Assembly: GCF_000012865.1 (NCBI RefSeq)
Contig: NC_007503.1
Location: 434,001-498,000, forward strand
DNA: 64,000 bases
Reading direction: 5' to 3'
Source: Carboxydothermus hydrogenoformans Z-2901
Lineage (GTDB): Bacteria; Bacillota; Z-2901; Carboxydothermales; Carboxydothermaceae
Both the position numbers and the translations under genes were made by a program. Position 1 is the first letter of the stretch, and every line of letters starts with the position of its first letter. Below the pieces are notes generated by a model. That model was not told the origin of the DNA, did no database searches, and saw nothing but the letters and a program-made list of their open reading frames with translations. Of the stretch, positions 38,079-46,951 are shown one piece after another.

Positions 38079-39476
38079 ATGAAAAAGAGCTACATAATTT
38101 TAACTGTATTAATTGCCCTGGTGATTATGTTTTTAGCTGGCATTGTGGGTTTTTCTTACTATACCTACATAAAGCCTTACCAGGGGAAAATCGCGTACGG
38201 CGTGACCGTGGAAGGTGAGCCGGTAGGGGGCATGACTTTTAAGGAATTTAAACGTTACTTGGAGGGATTAAATAACGAACTTCAAAATCAACCGGTAGTG
38301 CTAACCCTTGGTAATAAAACCTGGACTTATAAAAAAGGCGACCTTGGTATATCGTTAAATACCGCTGAAATGTACCGGAAAGCTTATGAATTAGGGCGTA
38401 AAGGTTCGTTATTAAAACAAATTATGGAAAGACGGCAATTAAACAAAGCAGCAGTCGATATAAAATATCTTGTTCGACTTGAGGAAAGAAAGCTTTTGGC
38501 CAAGCTTGACCAAATCAATAAGGAAATTTATGTCGAACCCAAAAACGCGGAGTTTCGCCTTTTGCCCAATGAAACTTTTGCCATAATTCCCCATAAAACA
38601 GGTATTGCCCTGGATAGTGAACAGGCTGTTAAAGATGTGCGGGCAAATTTACTGGAAAATCCTCTAAAAGTAAGTTTTAAGTTAAAAGAAGTATTGCCGG
38701 ACAAAACCACCGAAGACATAAAAAAGATGCGTTTAACCGGTCTTTTAGCAAGTTTTACCACGAGCTTTGATGTCAGGAAAGTTAACCGGTCTTATAATAT
38801 TGGAGTAGCTGCCGGAAAGCTAAACGGTATTTTAATAGCTCCGGGGGAAGTGTTTTCCTTTAATAAAACGGTGGGCCCGAGGAGTGCCAAAGAAGGATAT
38901 AAAAATGCCCCGGTGATTTTACGGGACCAGTTGGTAGAAGCGCTGGGCGGTGGGGTTTGTCAGGTATCGACAACTCTTTATAATGCGGTTTTGCTGGCCA
39001 ATTTACCGATTGTTGAGCGGCATAACCATTCCCTGCCGGTAGCGTATGTGCCGCCGGGTCGGGATGCGACGGTAACCGACGGGGGCAAAGACTTTAAATT
39101 TAAAAATAACCTGCCCTGTTACTTGTATATTAAATCTTACGTTAACGGCAATCGGATTACCTTTAAAATCTTTGGGGATGCCAGCTTAAAAAAGCACGTG
39201 GTGATTAAAAGCTGGGTTACGAAAACTATTCCTTATAAGACAATTATCATAAAAGACTCAAGCCTTCCCGAAGGGAAAAAGGTTGTTAAACAGGAAGGAG
39301 CCCTTGGCAAGTATGCCAAAGCCCAGCGAATAGTCTACCAAAACGGCCGGGTAGTAAAAGTGGAAAACTTAAGGGACAGTTACTACAAACCAATGAATGA
39401 AATTATCCTGGTAGGAACCAAGAAAGTTCCAAACTCTTCTGCAAAGGAAAGTTCAGTAACGGAAAATGTTTATTAA
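38079..39476 (+). CDS. VanW-like, membrane-anchored peptidoglycan-associated protein
   Basis: This 465-residue protein has one N-terminal TM helix (IILTVLIALVIMFLAGIVGF), a peptidoglycan-binding-like (PG_binding_4) region around residues 45-200, and a VanW domain at about 235-370 with FNKTVGPRSAKEGYKNAP and ALGGGVCQVSTTLYNAVL, hallmarks of the family. The last 90 residues are basic. It faces the outside and is probably a cell-wall protein; VanW itself has no settled role. GGTGGGGAA precedes the ATG. galE, murJ and mltG follow, an envelope-related neighbourhood. Confidence 0.88.
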   Translation: MKKSYIILTVLIALVIMFLAGIVGFSYYTYIKPYQGKIAYGVTVEGEPVGGMTFKEFKRYLEGLNNELQNQPVVLTLGNKTWTYKKGDLGISLNTAEMYRKAYELGRKGSLLKQIMERRQLNKAAVDIKYLVRLEERKLLAKLDQINKEIYVEPKNAEFRLLPNETFAIIPHKTGIALDSEQAVKDVRANLLENPLKVSFKLKEVLPDKTTEDIKKMRLTGLLASFTTSFDVRKVNRSYNIGVAAGKLNGILIAPGEVFSFNKTVGPRSAKEGYKNAPVILRDQLVEALGGGVCQVSTTLYNAVLLANLPIVERHNHSLPVAYVPPGRDATVTDGGKDFKFKNNLPCYLYIKSYVNGNRITFKIFGDASLKKHVVIKSWVTKTIPYKTIIIKDSSLPEGKKVVKQEGALGKYAKAQRIVYQNGRVVKVENLRDSYYKPMNEIILVGTKKVPNSSAKESSVTENVY

Positions 39477-39496
39477 TATTTAGAGGAGAGGATTGG

Positions 39497-40480
39497 ATGA
39501 TTTTAGTTACCGGTGGAGCTGGTTATATTGGTTCTCACATAGTTCGGCAGTTATGCCTAAAAAATGAAAAAGTTTTGGTAGTGGATAATCTTTCTAAAGG
39601 GCATAAGAAAGCTGTGGATACAAGGGCTAAGCTTATTGTGGGCGATTTCGGGGATGAAAACCTCCTTCTGGAAATTTTCAAGAAATATGATATAAAAGCG
39701 GTTATTCACATGGCGGCGCAAAGTTTAGTGGGGGAATCAATGAGCCAGCCGGAAAAATATTTTGAGGAAAATATCAGTAAAACCCTGAGTTTGTTAAAAG
39801 TAATGCTCAAAGCTAATGTTAAGAAAATGGTGTTTTCCAGTACTGCAGCGGTTTACGGAGAACCGGAAAAATGGCCGATAACCGAAGATTTTCCGCAAAA
39901 ACCAACCAATGTTTACGGTTATTCCAAACTGGTAATTGAGCAGTGCCTTGAGTGGTATCGCCAAATACATGGTTTTAATTACGTATCTTTACGGTATTTT
40001 AATGCTGCCGGGGCAGACCCTTCCGGGGATATTGGGGAAGACCACAATCCGGAAACCCACTTAATTCCCCTGATTTTCAAAGTAATTTTAGGAGAACAGG
40101 AAGAGTTGACGGTTTTTGGGACCGATTATCCCACCCCGGATGGCACTTGTATCCGGGATTATATTCACGTAAACGACCTTGCCGAGGCCCATATTCTGGC
40201 TTTAAATAAACTCAATAAAGACGAAAGCGGCGTTTACAATCTCGGGAACCAAAAAGGTTTTTCCGTAAAAGAAATAATTAAGGTCGCAGAAGAAGTTACC
40301 GGGGTAAAAGTTAAAGTTCGTTACGGCCAGCGTCGTCCCGGAGATCCGGCGGTTTTGGTGGCTTCTTCGGAAAAAATTCAGAAAGAACTCAATTTTACTC
40401 CCAAATTTGGAGACATTAAAACTATCGTCCAAACTGCCTGGGAGTGGCACAAAAACAATCCCCGGGGGTATGACCGGTAA
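39497..40480 (+). CDS. galE: UDP-glucose 4-epimerase
   Basis: This 327-residue extended SDR has GGAGYIGSH for NAD binding, the catalytic Ser in FSSTAAVYG, YGYSK with the active-site Tyr/Lys, RYFNAAGADPSG and RDYIHVNDLAEAH, which identify GalE. It interconverts UDP-glucose and UDP-galactose for surface polysaccharide or galactose metabolism. RBS GAGGAGAGG precedes ATG. The next gene starts at the base after its stop. Confidence 0.93.
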   Translation: MILVTGGAGYIGSHIVRQLCLKNEKVLVVDNLSKGHKKAVDTRAKLIVGDFGDENLLLEIFKKYDIKAVIHMAAQSLVGESMSQPEKYFEENISKTLSLLKVMLKANVKKMVFSSTAAVYGEPEKWPITEDFPQKPTNVYGYSKLVIEQCLEWYRQIHGFNYVSLRYFNAAGADPSGDIGEDHNPETHLIPLIFKVILGEQEELTVFGTDYPTPDGTCIRDYIHVNDLAEAHILALNKLNKDESGVYNLGNQKGFSVKEIIKVAEEVTGVKVKVRYGQRRPGDPAVLVASSEKIQKELNFTPKFGDIKTIVQTAWEWHKNNPRGYDR

Positions 40481-42019
40481 ATGTCCAAGAAAATAGTATT
40501 AAAAGCCACCCTTTTAATAATGGCTTTAACATTAACCAGCAGGATTCTGGGTTTTGTCCGGGAGATGGCCATTGCTTCCGTTTTCGGGGCAAGTAAGCTT
40601 GTGGATGCTTATCTTGCTGCGCAAATTATCCCGACGTTTTTTGCCAGTTTCATAGGTGGCGGGCTGATGGTGGTAGTTGTACCGATAATTAACGAATTTT
40701 TGGCGCAAAAAAAACATCAAGAAGCAACATATGTTACCAACTCTATCCTAACGCTATCTTTTTTGGCCCTTGGAATTATTATGGTTATCGGAGTTTTTAC
40801 TGCGCCTTCTTTAATAAAATTTGTTGGTTATGGGTTTCAGGGGGATACTCTAAAACTTGCCCGGACCCTCTCCACCTGGCTTTTTCCCCTGGCAGTTTTA
40901 ATGAGTTTGACCCAAATTTTAACCGGAGTATTAAATGCTTACCAGCATTTTTTTACACCGGCCTTGGGACCGGTGTTAAACAATGTGGTTTTAATAGCCG
41001 CAGTCATCCTGCTTGGGAAAAGCCAGGGAATTGTTGCTCTGGTAGGGGGAACGTTAGCCGGCTGGACTATTTACCTTTTAATTATGCTTCCGGCGTTTAA
41101 GAAAACTGGCTTTTATTTTAGGCCGGTTTTAGATATCCACCATCCGGCAGTAGTAAGGGCCTGGGAGATGTTTTTGCCGGTAATCATTGGTACCACCTTC
41201 ACTCAAATAAATTTACTGGTAGACCGGATGCTGGCGTCATCCCTTACGGAAGGCAGCATTTCTGCTTTAAACTATGCGGCAAAGCTCTACCAGCTGCCAC
41301 TGGGCTTGATTTCCCTGGCAGTTTCAAGTGCCATCTTTCCGAGTCTTTCAATTTTGGCGGCCCAAGGAGAAAAAACGAGGCTTTTAGAACTTACCCGCTT
41401 TGGCTTAAAGCTGAGCACGGTAATTTCCCTGCCGGCTCAGGTGGGACTTATGGTTTTAGCAACACCCATTGTGGCGGTGCTTTTTGAACGGGGGGCTTTT
41501 GATGCCCGGGCTACCGAGTTAACGGCTGGCGCCCTTTTCTTTTATAGCTTAGCAATCGTTTTTTACGTTATCAATGCGGTATTAACCAGACTTTTTTATG
41601 CCCAGAATGACACCCTTACCCCTTTAAAAGTGGGGGCTTTAGCGGTTCTGGGAAATATCGGGGCGAATCTTATTTTAGTCCGTTTTCTTGCCCACCGGGG
41701 GCTTGCTTTGGGGACAAGTTTTGCGGCAATTTTAAGTAATGTTCTCTTCTTTTATTTTGCCCAAAAAAAAATTGGCAATTTGTTTGACCGGGAAATGCAA
41801 AGCTTCTTTCTTAAATCATTAGCTGCCTCTCTTTTAATGGGAATAGGTGCTTATAAAATATACGATTGGTTATTATTTGAGGGACGGGCCGTTGCTTTAT
41901 TTACCGCTATTTTGTTCGGGGTAACCCTGTATTTTGTTTTGCTTGTGGTTTTTGGGGTGGAAGAGGTAAAATATATTAAAAAGCTTTTTTTAAAATTTAA
42001 GGCAAAGCTTTCTTTATAA
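40481..42019 (+). CDS. murJ: Lipid II flippase MurJ
   Basis: This 512-residue polytopic protein has 13-14 TM helices and MviN/MurJ motifs: SRILGFVREMAIASVFGAS at the start, then GGGLMVVVVPIINEF and AAKLYQLPLGLISLAVSSAIFPSLS. It flips lipid-linked peptidoglycan precursor across the membrane. It starts directly after galE; the fit with mltG and VanW downstream and upstream suggests an envelope gene cluster. A 172-base gap follows in which I see no clear gene or RNA. Confidence 0.93.
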   Translation: MSKKIVLKATLLIMALTLTSRILGFVREMAIASVFGASKLVDAYLAAQIIPTFFASFIGGGLMVVVVPIINEFLAQKKHQEATYVTNSILTLSFLALGIIMVIGVFTAPSLIKFVGYGFQGDTLKLARTLSTWLFPLAVLMSLTQILTGVLNAYQHFFTPALGPVLNNVVLIAAVILLGKSQGIVALVGGTLAGWTIYLLIMLPAFKKTGFYFRPVLDIHHPAVVRAWEMFLPVIIGTTFTQINLLVDRMLASSLTEGSISALNYAAKLYQLPLGLISLAVSSAIFPSLSILAAQGEKTRLLELTRFGLKLSTVISLPAQVGLMVLATPIVAVLFERGAFDARATELTAGALFFYSLAIVFYVINAVLTRLFYAQNDTLTPLKVGALAVLGNIGANLILVRFLAHRGLALGTSFAAILSNVLFFYFAQKKIGNLFDREMQSFFLKSLAASLLMGIGAYKIYDWLLFEGRAVALFTAILFGVTLYFVLLVVFGVEEVKYIKKLFLKFKAKLSL

Positions 42020-42191
42020 AATTAAATTCTTTTTTTATTTGCTGATTGTAAAAAGAAATGATATTTCGCTGGTTTTCCAAGATTTTTACGTAGCTTATAC
42101 TTGCTCTGGGGATGTAAGTCCCTTGAATTAAGCGGTTTTTTGCAAATGGTAGGAAATGCTGGGTAAATTGTTGAGAAAAGAGTGGTAAAAG

Positions 42192-43205
42192 GTGAAAAAA
42201 CTCCTTTATAGCATAACAGCTTCAGCATTGGTAGTTCTGGCGGTTTTTTTGGGCTTTTGGTCCTGGTGGCAGGAAAATATGGCTCCTGTAAACCCTGACG
42301 ACCATAAACTTGTGGTGGTTAATATAAAAAAAGGTATGTCACCGGAGACAATTGCTCGAATTTTAAAGGAAAAAGAGTTAATTAAAAGTGAAACGGCTTT
42401 TCTTCTTTACCTTCGTTATCACAGGCTGAATTTAAAATTACAGGCGGGAACCTATGCGTTAACGAAAAGTATGACTACGCCGGAAATTGTTAAAACGGTA
42501 GTGGAAGGTAAAAGTTTAACTTTTAAAATTACCATTCCTGAAGGTTACAACGTGGCCAAAATAGCAAAGTTAATGGCAAGCTTTGGTTTTAATGAAAAAA
42601 AGGTTTTAGCTTTGGCCAAAAACCCTCCTTATGATTATCCTTATTTGAAAGAAATACCGGACAATGTCCAGTATAAACTTGAAGGGTATCTTTTTCCTGC
42701 AACTTACGAAATTTCCTATACCGATACTGAAGAAAAAATTATCGGTAGGATGTTAAAAAAATTTAACAGTATTGTTGAGGAAGAAAACCTTATAAAAGAA
42801 GCCCAAAAACGGGGGTTTACTTTACATCAGCTGCTAACTTTAGCGTCTCTTATCGAGCTGGAAGCCAAAAAGGCATCGGAAAGGCCGTTAATTTCCGGGG
42901 TAATTTACAATCGCTTGCAAAAAGGGATGCTCTTGGAACTTTGCCCCACGGTGGAATATGCGCTGGGGCGCCATAAACTACGGCTTTCAGCAGAGGATTT
43001 AAAAATAGAATCGCCCTATAATACCTATAAATACCGGGGATTACCCCCGGGGCCCATTGCTAACCCCGGACTTTCTTCCATTAAAGCGGCGTTAAATCCC
43101 GCAAAACACGACTATCTTTTTTATGTAGCCCGACCGGATGGTTATCATGCTTTTGCCAGAACTTATCAAGAGCATTTGCAAAACGTAAAAAAATATCTGC
43201 CTTAA
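42192..43205 (+). CDS. mltG: Endolytic transglycosylase MltG
   Basis: This 337-residue protein has an N-terminal TM helix (SITASALVVLAVFLGFWSWW), a LysM-like region (about 40-90) and the YceG/MltG catalytic domain with ASLIELEAKKASERPLISGVIYNRL holding the catalytic Glu, PTVEYALG and SPYNTYKYRGLPPGPIANPG. It cuts nascent glycan strands. The GTG start has AGAGTGG upstream. In Firmicutes mltG lies in the same alaS-downstream neighbourhood. Confidence 0.94.
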   Translation: MKKLLYSITASALVVLAVFLGFWSWWQENMAPVNPDDHKLVVVNIKKGMSPETIARILKEKELIKSETAFLLYLRYHRLNLKLQAGTYALTKSMTTPEIVKTVVEGKSLTFKITIPEGYNVAKIAKLMASFGFNEKKVLALAKNPPYDYPYLKEIPDNVQYKLEGYLFPATYEISYTDTEEKIIGRMLKKFNSIVEEENLIKEAQKRGFTLHQLLTLASLIELEAKKASERPLISGVIYNRLQKGMLLELCPTVEYALGRHKLRLSAEDLKIESPYNTYKYRGLPPGPIANPGLSSIKAALNPAKHDYLFYVARPDGYHAFARTYQEHLQNVKKYLP

Positions 43206-43216
43206 GGAGGCAGTTT

Positions 43217-44428
43217 ATGAACTACGAGATTTTAGCTCCGGCAGGAAATTTGGAAAAACTTATTTTTGCCTTTGTCTATGGTGCCGATGCTGCTTATTTA
43301 GCCGGACCAAAATACGGTCTTCGGGCCCGAGCCGGAAATTTTACCTGGGAAGAATTAAAAAAAGCCCGGGAAATAGCCCGGGAGCTCAACCGTAAAATTT
43401 ATATTACCATTAACATTTTTGCCCATAATAAAGATCTTGAAGAACTTCCGGACTATCTGGAGTATTTAAATAAGATAAAGCCGGACGGGGTAATTGTGGC
43501 CGATCCGGGGGTTTTTCGCCTGGTAAAAAGGTATCTTCCGGAGATACCAATCCACATCAGCACCCAGGCCAATACTACCAATATTGAAGCTGTAAAATTC
43601 TGGGAAGAGCTGGGGGCCAAAAGGATAGTTTTAGCGCGGGAGCTAACTCTGGAGGAGATTGCCGAAATTCGTCAAAATACGGCAATGGAACTGGAAATGT
43701 TTGTTCATGGCGCCATGTGCATTTCCTACTCCGGAAGGTGTCTTTTAAGCAGTTACCTTACCGGACGGGATGCCAACCTGGGGGATTGTGCCCAGGTTTG
43801 CCGCTGGCCTTTTCATCTCTATGAAGAAAAAGCTCCCGGTCAGTTTTTTCCCATTGAAGAAGACGAGCGGGGAAGCTATATTTTTAACTCTTATGATCTT
43901 TCTTTAATCGAAGACCTGCCGAAATTGGTGGAAATTGGGATAAATAGCTTTAAAATCGAAGGACGGATGAAATCGGTTCATTATGTGGCAACTACGGCGC
44001 GAATTTATAAAGAAGCTTTAACCCTGGCTTTAGAAGGGAAAACTCTCTCACCGGAAAAGCAGAACGAACTTTTAAAAATACGCCACCGGCCTTACAATAA
44101 AGGCTTTTTGTACGGAAAACCGCAGCAGGGAAGGGTGGATGAAAAAAATTATACCCTGGAATACGAATTTGTGGGCATCGTTTGGGGCTTTCAAGATGGC
44201 TTAAATTATGCGGAGCAGCGGGGAAAGATTGAAAAGGGAGATTATCTGGAAATCTTTACCCCCGACGGCCTAACGGTAAGGGGGATAGCGCAAAAACTTT
44301 ATGATGAAGAACAAAGGGAAATTCCTTCAACTCCCCATCCGCAGATGCGCTTTTATTTTGCAGGGTTTCCGCCGCTCCCGAAATACAGTTTAATTCGCAA
44401 GGTTCCCAGGGGGGTTTACAATGAGTGA
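43217..44428 (+). CDS. U32 peptidase family protein (TrhP/RlhA-like RNA hydroxylase group)
   Basis: This 403-residue protein has the U32 core: APAGNLEKL near the start, HISTQANTTN, and VHGAMCISYSGRCLLSSYLTGRDANLGDCAQVCRWPF with the conserved cysteines that bind an iron-sulfur cluster in RNA-hydroxylating members. In Bacillus the U32 genes yrrN/yrrO next to mltG hydroxylate uridine 34 of tRNA using prephenate; the same context here suggests that role, though this single longer gene replaces two. RBS AAGGAGG. The end overlaps the DUF4911 gene by eight bases. Confidence 0.85.
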   Translation: MNYEILAPAGNLEKLIFAFVYGADAAYLAGPKYGLRARAGNFTWEELKKAREIARELNRKIYITINIFAHNKDLEELPDYLEYLNKIKPDGVIVADPGVFRLVKRYLPEIPIHISTQANTTNIEAVKFWEELGAKRIVLARELTLEEIAEIRQNTAMELEMFVHGAMCISYSGRCLLSSYLTGRDANLGDCAQVCRWPFHLYEEKAPGQFFPIEEDERGSYIFNSYDLSLIEDLPKLVEIGINSFKIEGRMKSVHYVATTARIYKEALTLALEGKTLSPEKQNELLKIRHRPYNKGFLYGKPQQGRVDEKNYTLEYEFVGIVWGFQDGLNYAEQRGKIEKGDYLEIFTPDGLTVRGIAQKLYDEEQREIPSTPHPQMRFYFAGFPPLPKYSLIRKVPRGVYNE

Positions 44429-44636
44429 AAAAGAAATGGTGCTCGTTGAGGTAAACCCGAGCGAAATTGTTTATCTGGACTTTCTTTTAGAAGGGTTTAA
44501 TGGCCTTGGCATTGGGCATACCCTTGATCCGAAAATTGCTCGTGTTGCTATTTACACTACTTCTTCCATGAAGGCGGAACTTATCTCAACCTTAAAAAAA
44601 CTGCCTATTAACGTAACCCTTATCGGTGAAGAATAA
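44421..44636 (+). CDS. DUF4911 family protein
   Basis: A 71-residue protein of the DUF4911 type (MVLVEVNPSEIVYLDFLLEGFNGLGIGHTLD...), with no enzymatic motif. The family commonly sits after U32 peptidase genes in clostridia, as here, so it may assist that protein; the role is unknown. AGGGGGG lies before the ATG inside the U32 gene. Confidence 0.8.
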   Translation: MSEKEMVLVEVNPSEIVYLDFLLEGFNGLGIGHTLDPKIARVAIYTTSSMKAELISTLKKLPINVTLIGEE

Positions 44637-44660
44637 AACCGGTAGGGGTTTTTACGTAAA

Positions 44661-44717
44661 TAGCGAAATTTTCGCTAAAAATCGTTGACTATTTTAGTAT
44701 AAGTAATATAAGATAAT
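44661..44717 (+). promoter_or_regulatory. Promoter and palindrome before the triple-HTH regulator
   Basis: The palindrome TAGCGAAATTTTCGCTA (44661-44677) lies just before TTGACT (44685-44690); a -10 candidate is TAAGAT (44709-44714, 18-base spacing), with GATAAT (44712-44717) as an alternative. The palindrome could be an operator for the regulator encoded next, or for another factor. Confidence 0.5.
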
Positions 44718-44752
44718 AGTATAATCAAAAAATGTAAAAAGAGGTGTAGGAA

Positions 44753-45526
44753 ATGACGGTAAAGGGAAATAAAATTCGCGAGCTCAGGGAAGAGCGCGGA
44801 CTTACCTTAAATGAACTTTCCAAAAAAGCGGGTCTTTCAATTTCCTACTTGAGCGAAATTGAAAGGGGTTCCAAAAAGCCGTCATTAAAAACCATTGACA
44901 AAATTGCCAAAGCTTTAAACGTTAATAAAGCGCAAATTTTGGAAACCGAGCAATTGGAAGTAAGCCTAACTTTAGGCGAGCGAATTCGCTTGATAAGGGA
45001 AGAAAAAAAGCTTACCATAAGCGAACTTGCGGCGCGGGTGGGCATATCGGTTTCCTATTTAAGTGAAATTGAAAGGGATACGGTGAACCCTTCCGTTGCT
45101 ACCTTACGCCGGATTGCGGAAGAATTAGGTGTATCGGTAGCCGATTTAATGGGGAAGGAACATTCCCTTGGTTACAAGTTAAAAAAGTTAAGGGAAGATA
45201 TGGGCCTTACCCAGGCGGAATTAGCCAGTCAGGCGGGGGTTTCTCCGGGATTAATTGGCCAGATAGAACAGGGGAAAGTTCAACCTTCGCTAAAAACTAT
45301 CGAAAAATTGGCGGAAGTATTGGGAACAACTCCTTGTTACTTTATTTTGGAACAAACCTCTCCGGAACAAATGTTAAATTTAATGAGTCCGGAATTAAGG
45401 GAGCTTTTGCTAAATCCCAACGTTCAATCGTTATTGAGCAGTATTTGTACCTTGAATGAAAAGGAACTCCAGTTTATTTTAAACTTTATCCAGCTGTTTA
45501 AAAAATCAGGGGTAATGGAAGAATAA
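44753..45526 (+). CDS. Transcriptional regulator with three tandem XRE helix-turn-helix domains
   Basis: This 257-residue protein contains three Cro/C1-type HTH domains in a row: about residues 6-62 (IRELREERGLTLNELSKKAGLSISYLSEIERG), 73-130 (IRLIREEKKLTISELAARVGISVSYLSEIERD) and 138-195 (LKKLREDMGLTQAELASQAGVSPGLIGQIEQG). A short helical tail follows with no sensor domain recognised. The first two domains are most alike, suggesting internal duplication. Three HTH units could read a long or repeated operator. It lies just upstream of the peptide-maturation locus, in the same direction. Confidence 0.88.
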   Translation: MTVKGNKIRELREERGLTLNELSKKAGLSISYLSEIERGSKKPSLKTIDKIAKALNVNKAQILETEQLEVSLTLGERIRLIREEKKLTISELAARVGISVSYLSEIERDTVNPSVATLRRIAEELGVSVADLMGKEHSLGYKLKKLREDMGLTQAELASQAGVSPGLIGQIEQGKVQPSLKTIEKLAEVLGTTPCYFILEQTSPEQMLNLMSPELRELLLNPNVQSLLSSICTLNEKELQFILNFIQLFKKSGVMEE

Positions 45527-45543
45527 ATTTTACACATATATTA

Positions 45544-45572
45544 TTGACAGCGAAAAATTTTTATACTATAAT
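45544..45572 (+). promoter_or_regulatory. Consensus promoter of the peptide/redox locus
   Basis: TTGACA (45544-45549) and TATAAT (45567-45572) with 17-base spacing match sigma-A consensus exactly. The spacer contains AGCGAAAAATTT, similar to one half and centre of the palindrome at 44661-44677. Confidence 0.88.
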
Positions 45573-45598
45573 CGTAAAGTGTCGGAGGGAGGTTAAAA

Positions 45599-45805
45599 AT
45601 GCCAAGGTACGATTTTCGTTGTGAAGACTGTGGCGAAAAATTTACTGCCTGGGCTTCCATAAACGACCGGGATAAAGTAGTTTGTCCAAAATGTGAAAGT
45701 AACCGCGTAAAACAACTTTTAACGGGATTTGGCATCATAGGCGGAAGCCAGAGTAGCAGCTCTTTAAGTTCTGCCGGAAGTTCGGGCTGTACTTCCTTTG
45801 GCTGA
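45599..45805 (+). CDS. FmdB-type zinc-ribbon protein
   Basis: This 68-residue protein has the FmdB/CxxC_CXXC_SSSS layout: MPRYDFRCEDCGEKFTAW, CPKCESNRVKQLL and a Ser/Gly-rich tail ending with a lone Cys. Two CxxC pairs should bind zinc. FmdB was proposed as a regulator but the family's role is unclear. RBS GGAGGGAGG. It is the first gene behind the consensus promoter at 45544. Confidence 0.85.
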   Translation: MPRYDFRCEDCGEKFTAWASINDRDKVVCPKCESNRVKQLLTGFGIIGGSQSSSSLSSAGSSGCTSFG

Positions 45806-45818
45806 GGAATATAAGCAG

Positions 45819-45837
45819 TTTAGCCCGGGAGGCTAAA
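45819..45837 (+). promoter_or_regulatory. Hairpin enclosing the ribosome binding site of the next gene
   Basis: TTTAGCC (45819-45825) pairs with GGCTAAA (45831-45837) and the CGGGAGG Shine-Dalgarno of the methyltransferase gene (ATG 45842) falls in the loop and stem. No T run follows, so it is unlikely to be a terminator. Confidence 0.45.
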
Positions 45838-45841
45838 ATTT

Positions 45842-46576
45842 ATGGATAAAAAAGCGAAATTACAGGAATTGGAAAAACGGTATCAGGATCTTTTAGCGCG
45901 CTGGCCGGCTCATTCGGTGAAGCCGGAAATGATTATCGAAAAAGAAGAACTGGAAGACGAAATAGCTGAGCTCAAAAAGGCTATTGCGGAAGAAAAGATG
46001 GGTCATGTTTTTGATCCGCAAAATCGGCATAGGTTAAAAAACGAAAAACGAAAAAAAATCCTGCCCCCCGAGGAGACGGTGGCCAAACTGCCGCTAAATC
46101 CCGGGGAGGTTATTTTAGACTACGGTGCGGGGATTGGTTATTTTACCGTACCTCTTGCTAAAAGAACCGGGAGCTCGGGGGTGGTTTATGCCGTTGATAT
46201 TTCCCCCGAGATTATAAAAGACCTGGAAGAAGAAGTGTTAAAAGAGGGACTTACAAATGTTAAAACAGCTTTAGTTCCCGGGGATGGGAGTCTACCGGAA
46301 GAGTTTCCGGAGTTTGATGTAATTTTTTTAGCAACGGTGTTGCACGAGCTTTCGGAAAAAGAAGCGGTTTTATCCGCATTGACCCAAAAACTGAAAAAAC
46401 AGGGTAAGCTAATTATCATTGACTGGGAAAAGAAAGAAACCGAATTTGGCCCTCCGGTAGCCCACAGGGTTTCTGTGGAGGAGGCGGTTTCTTATCTTGA
46501 AAAAGCTGGTTTAAAGCTACTGCAGAAGATGAACGTAAGTGCAGCTCACTGGGGTATAATAGGGATAAAAGAATAA
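45842..46576 (+). CDS. Class I SAM-dependent methyltransferase with N-terminal coiled coil
   Basis: This 244-residue protein has a charged helical N-terminus (about residues 1-60, KAKLQELEKRYQDLLARW... EELEDEIAELKKAIAEEK), then HVFDPQNRHRLKNEKR and a Rossmann methyltransferase domain with motif I VILDYGAGIGYFTVPLAKR and acidic motif II AVDIS. The substrate is unknown. The start has GGGAGG upstream, partly within a hairpin. It lies between an FmdB-type gene and thioredoxin in a same-strand run. Confidence 0.82.
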   Translation: MDKKAKLQELEKRYQDLLARWPAHSVKPEMIIEKEELEDEIAELKKAIAEEKMGHVFDPQNRHRLKNEKRKKILPPEETVAKLPLNPGEVILDYGAGIGYFTVPLAKRTGSSGVVYAVDISPEIIKDLEEEVLKEGLTNVKTALVPGDGSLPEEFPEFDVIFLATVLHELSEKEAVLSALTQKLKKQGKLIIIDWEKKETEFGPPVAHRVSVEEAVSYLEKAGLKLLQKMNVSAAHWGIIGIKE

Positions 46577-46591
46577 AAGGAGGAGGTCTTT

Positions 46592-46915
46592 ATGGTTTTA
46601 AAGTTTACCGATGCCAATTTTGAAGATGAAGTAATTAATTCCGATATGCCGGTATTAGTAGATTTTTGGGCGGAGTGGTGTGGTCCGTGCCGGATGATTG
46701 CCCCCATCATCGAAAGACTGGCGATTGATTATCTCGGTCAGGTTAAAGTTGGCAAGCTAAATGTTGATGAAAACCGGGAAACGGCTATTGCTCTTGGAAT
46801 CATGAGCATTCCTACGGTAATGATTTTTAAAGATGGAAAGGTGCTTGATACCATTATCGGTTATCAGCCGGAAAACGTCTTTCGCGAGAAAATAGAAAAA
46901 GCGTTAAAAAAGTAG
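46592..46915 (+). CDS. trxA: Thioredoxin
   Basis: This 107-residue protein has the canonical active site WAEWCGPCRMIAPI at residues 28-41, the cis-Pro in SIPTVMIFKDG and length typical of thioredoxin. It reduces protein disulfides in the cytoplasm. AAAGGAGGAGG precedes ATG. Being inside this locus, it may supply electrons to the downstream thiol-rich proteins; a thioredoxin-thioredoxin reductase fusion is encoded at 50181. Confidence 0.95.
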   Translation: MVLKFTDANFEDEVINSDMPVLVDFWAEWCGPCRMIAPIIERLAIDYLGQVKVGKLNVDENRETAIALGIMSIPTVMIFKDGKVLDTIIGYQPENVFREKIEKALKK

Positions 46916-46951
46916 GTTAAAAACGTAATTGAGAAAAGGGAGAATCTTAAG

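Noticed and set aside
42020-42191. Possible riboswitch or small gene in the 172-base gap before mltG
   Set aside because: Short stems can be drawn but no known riboswitch core, T run or credible reading frame is present; the minus-strand 68-codon frame has no family features.
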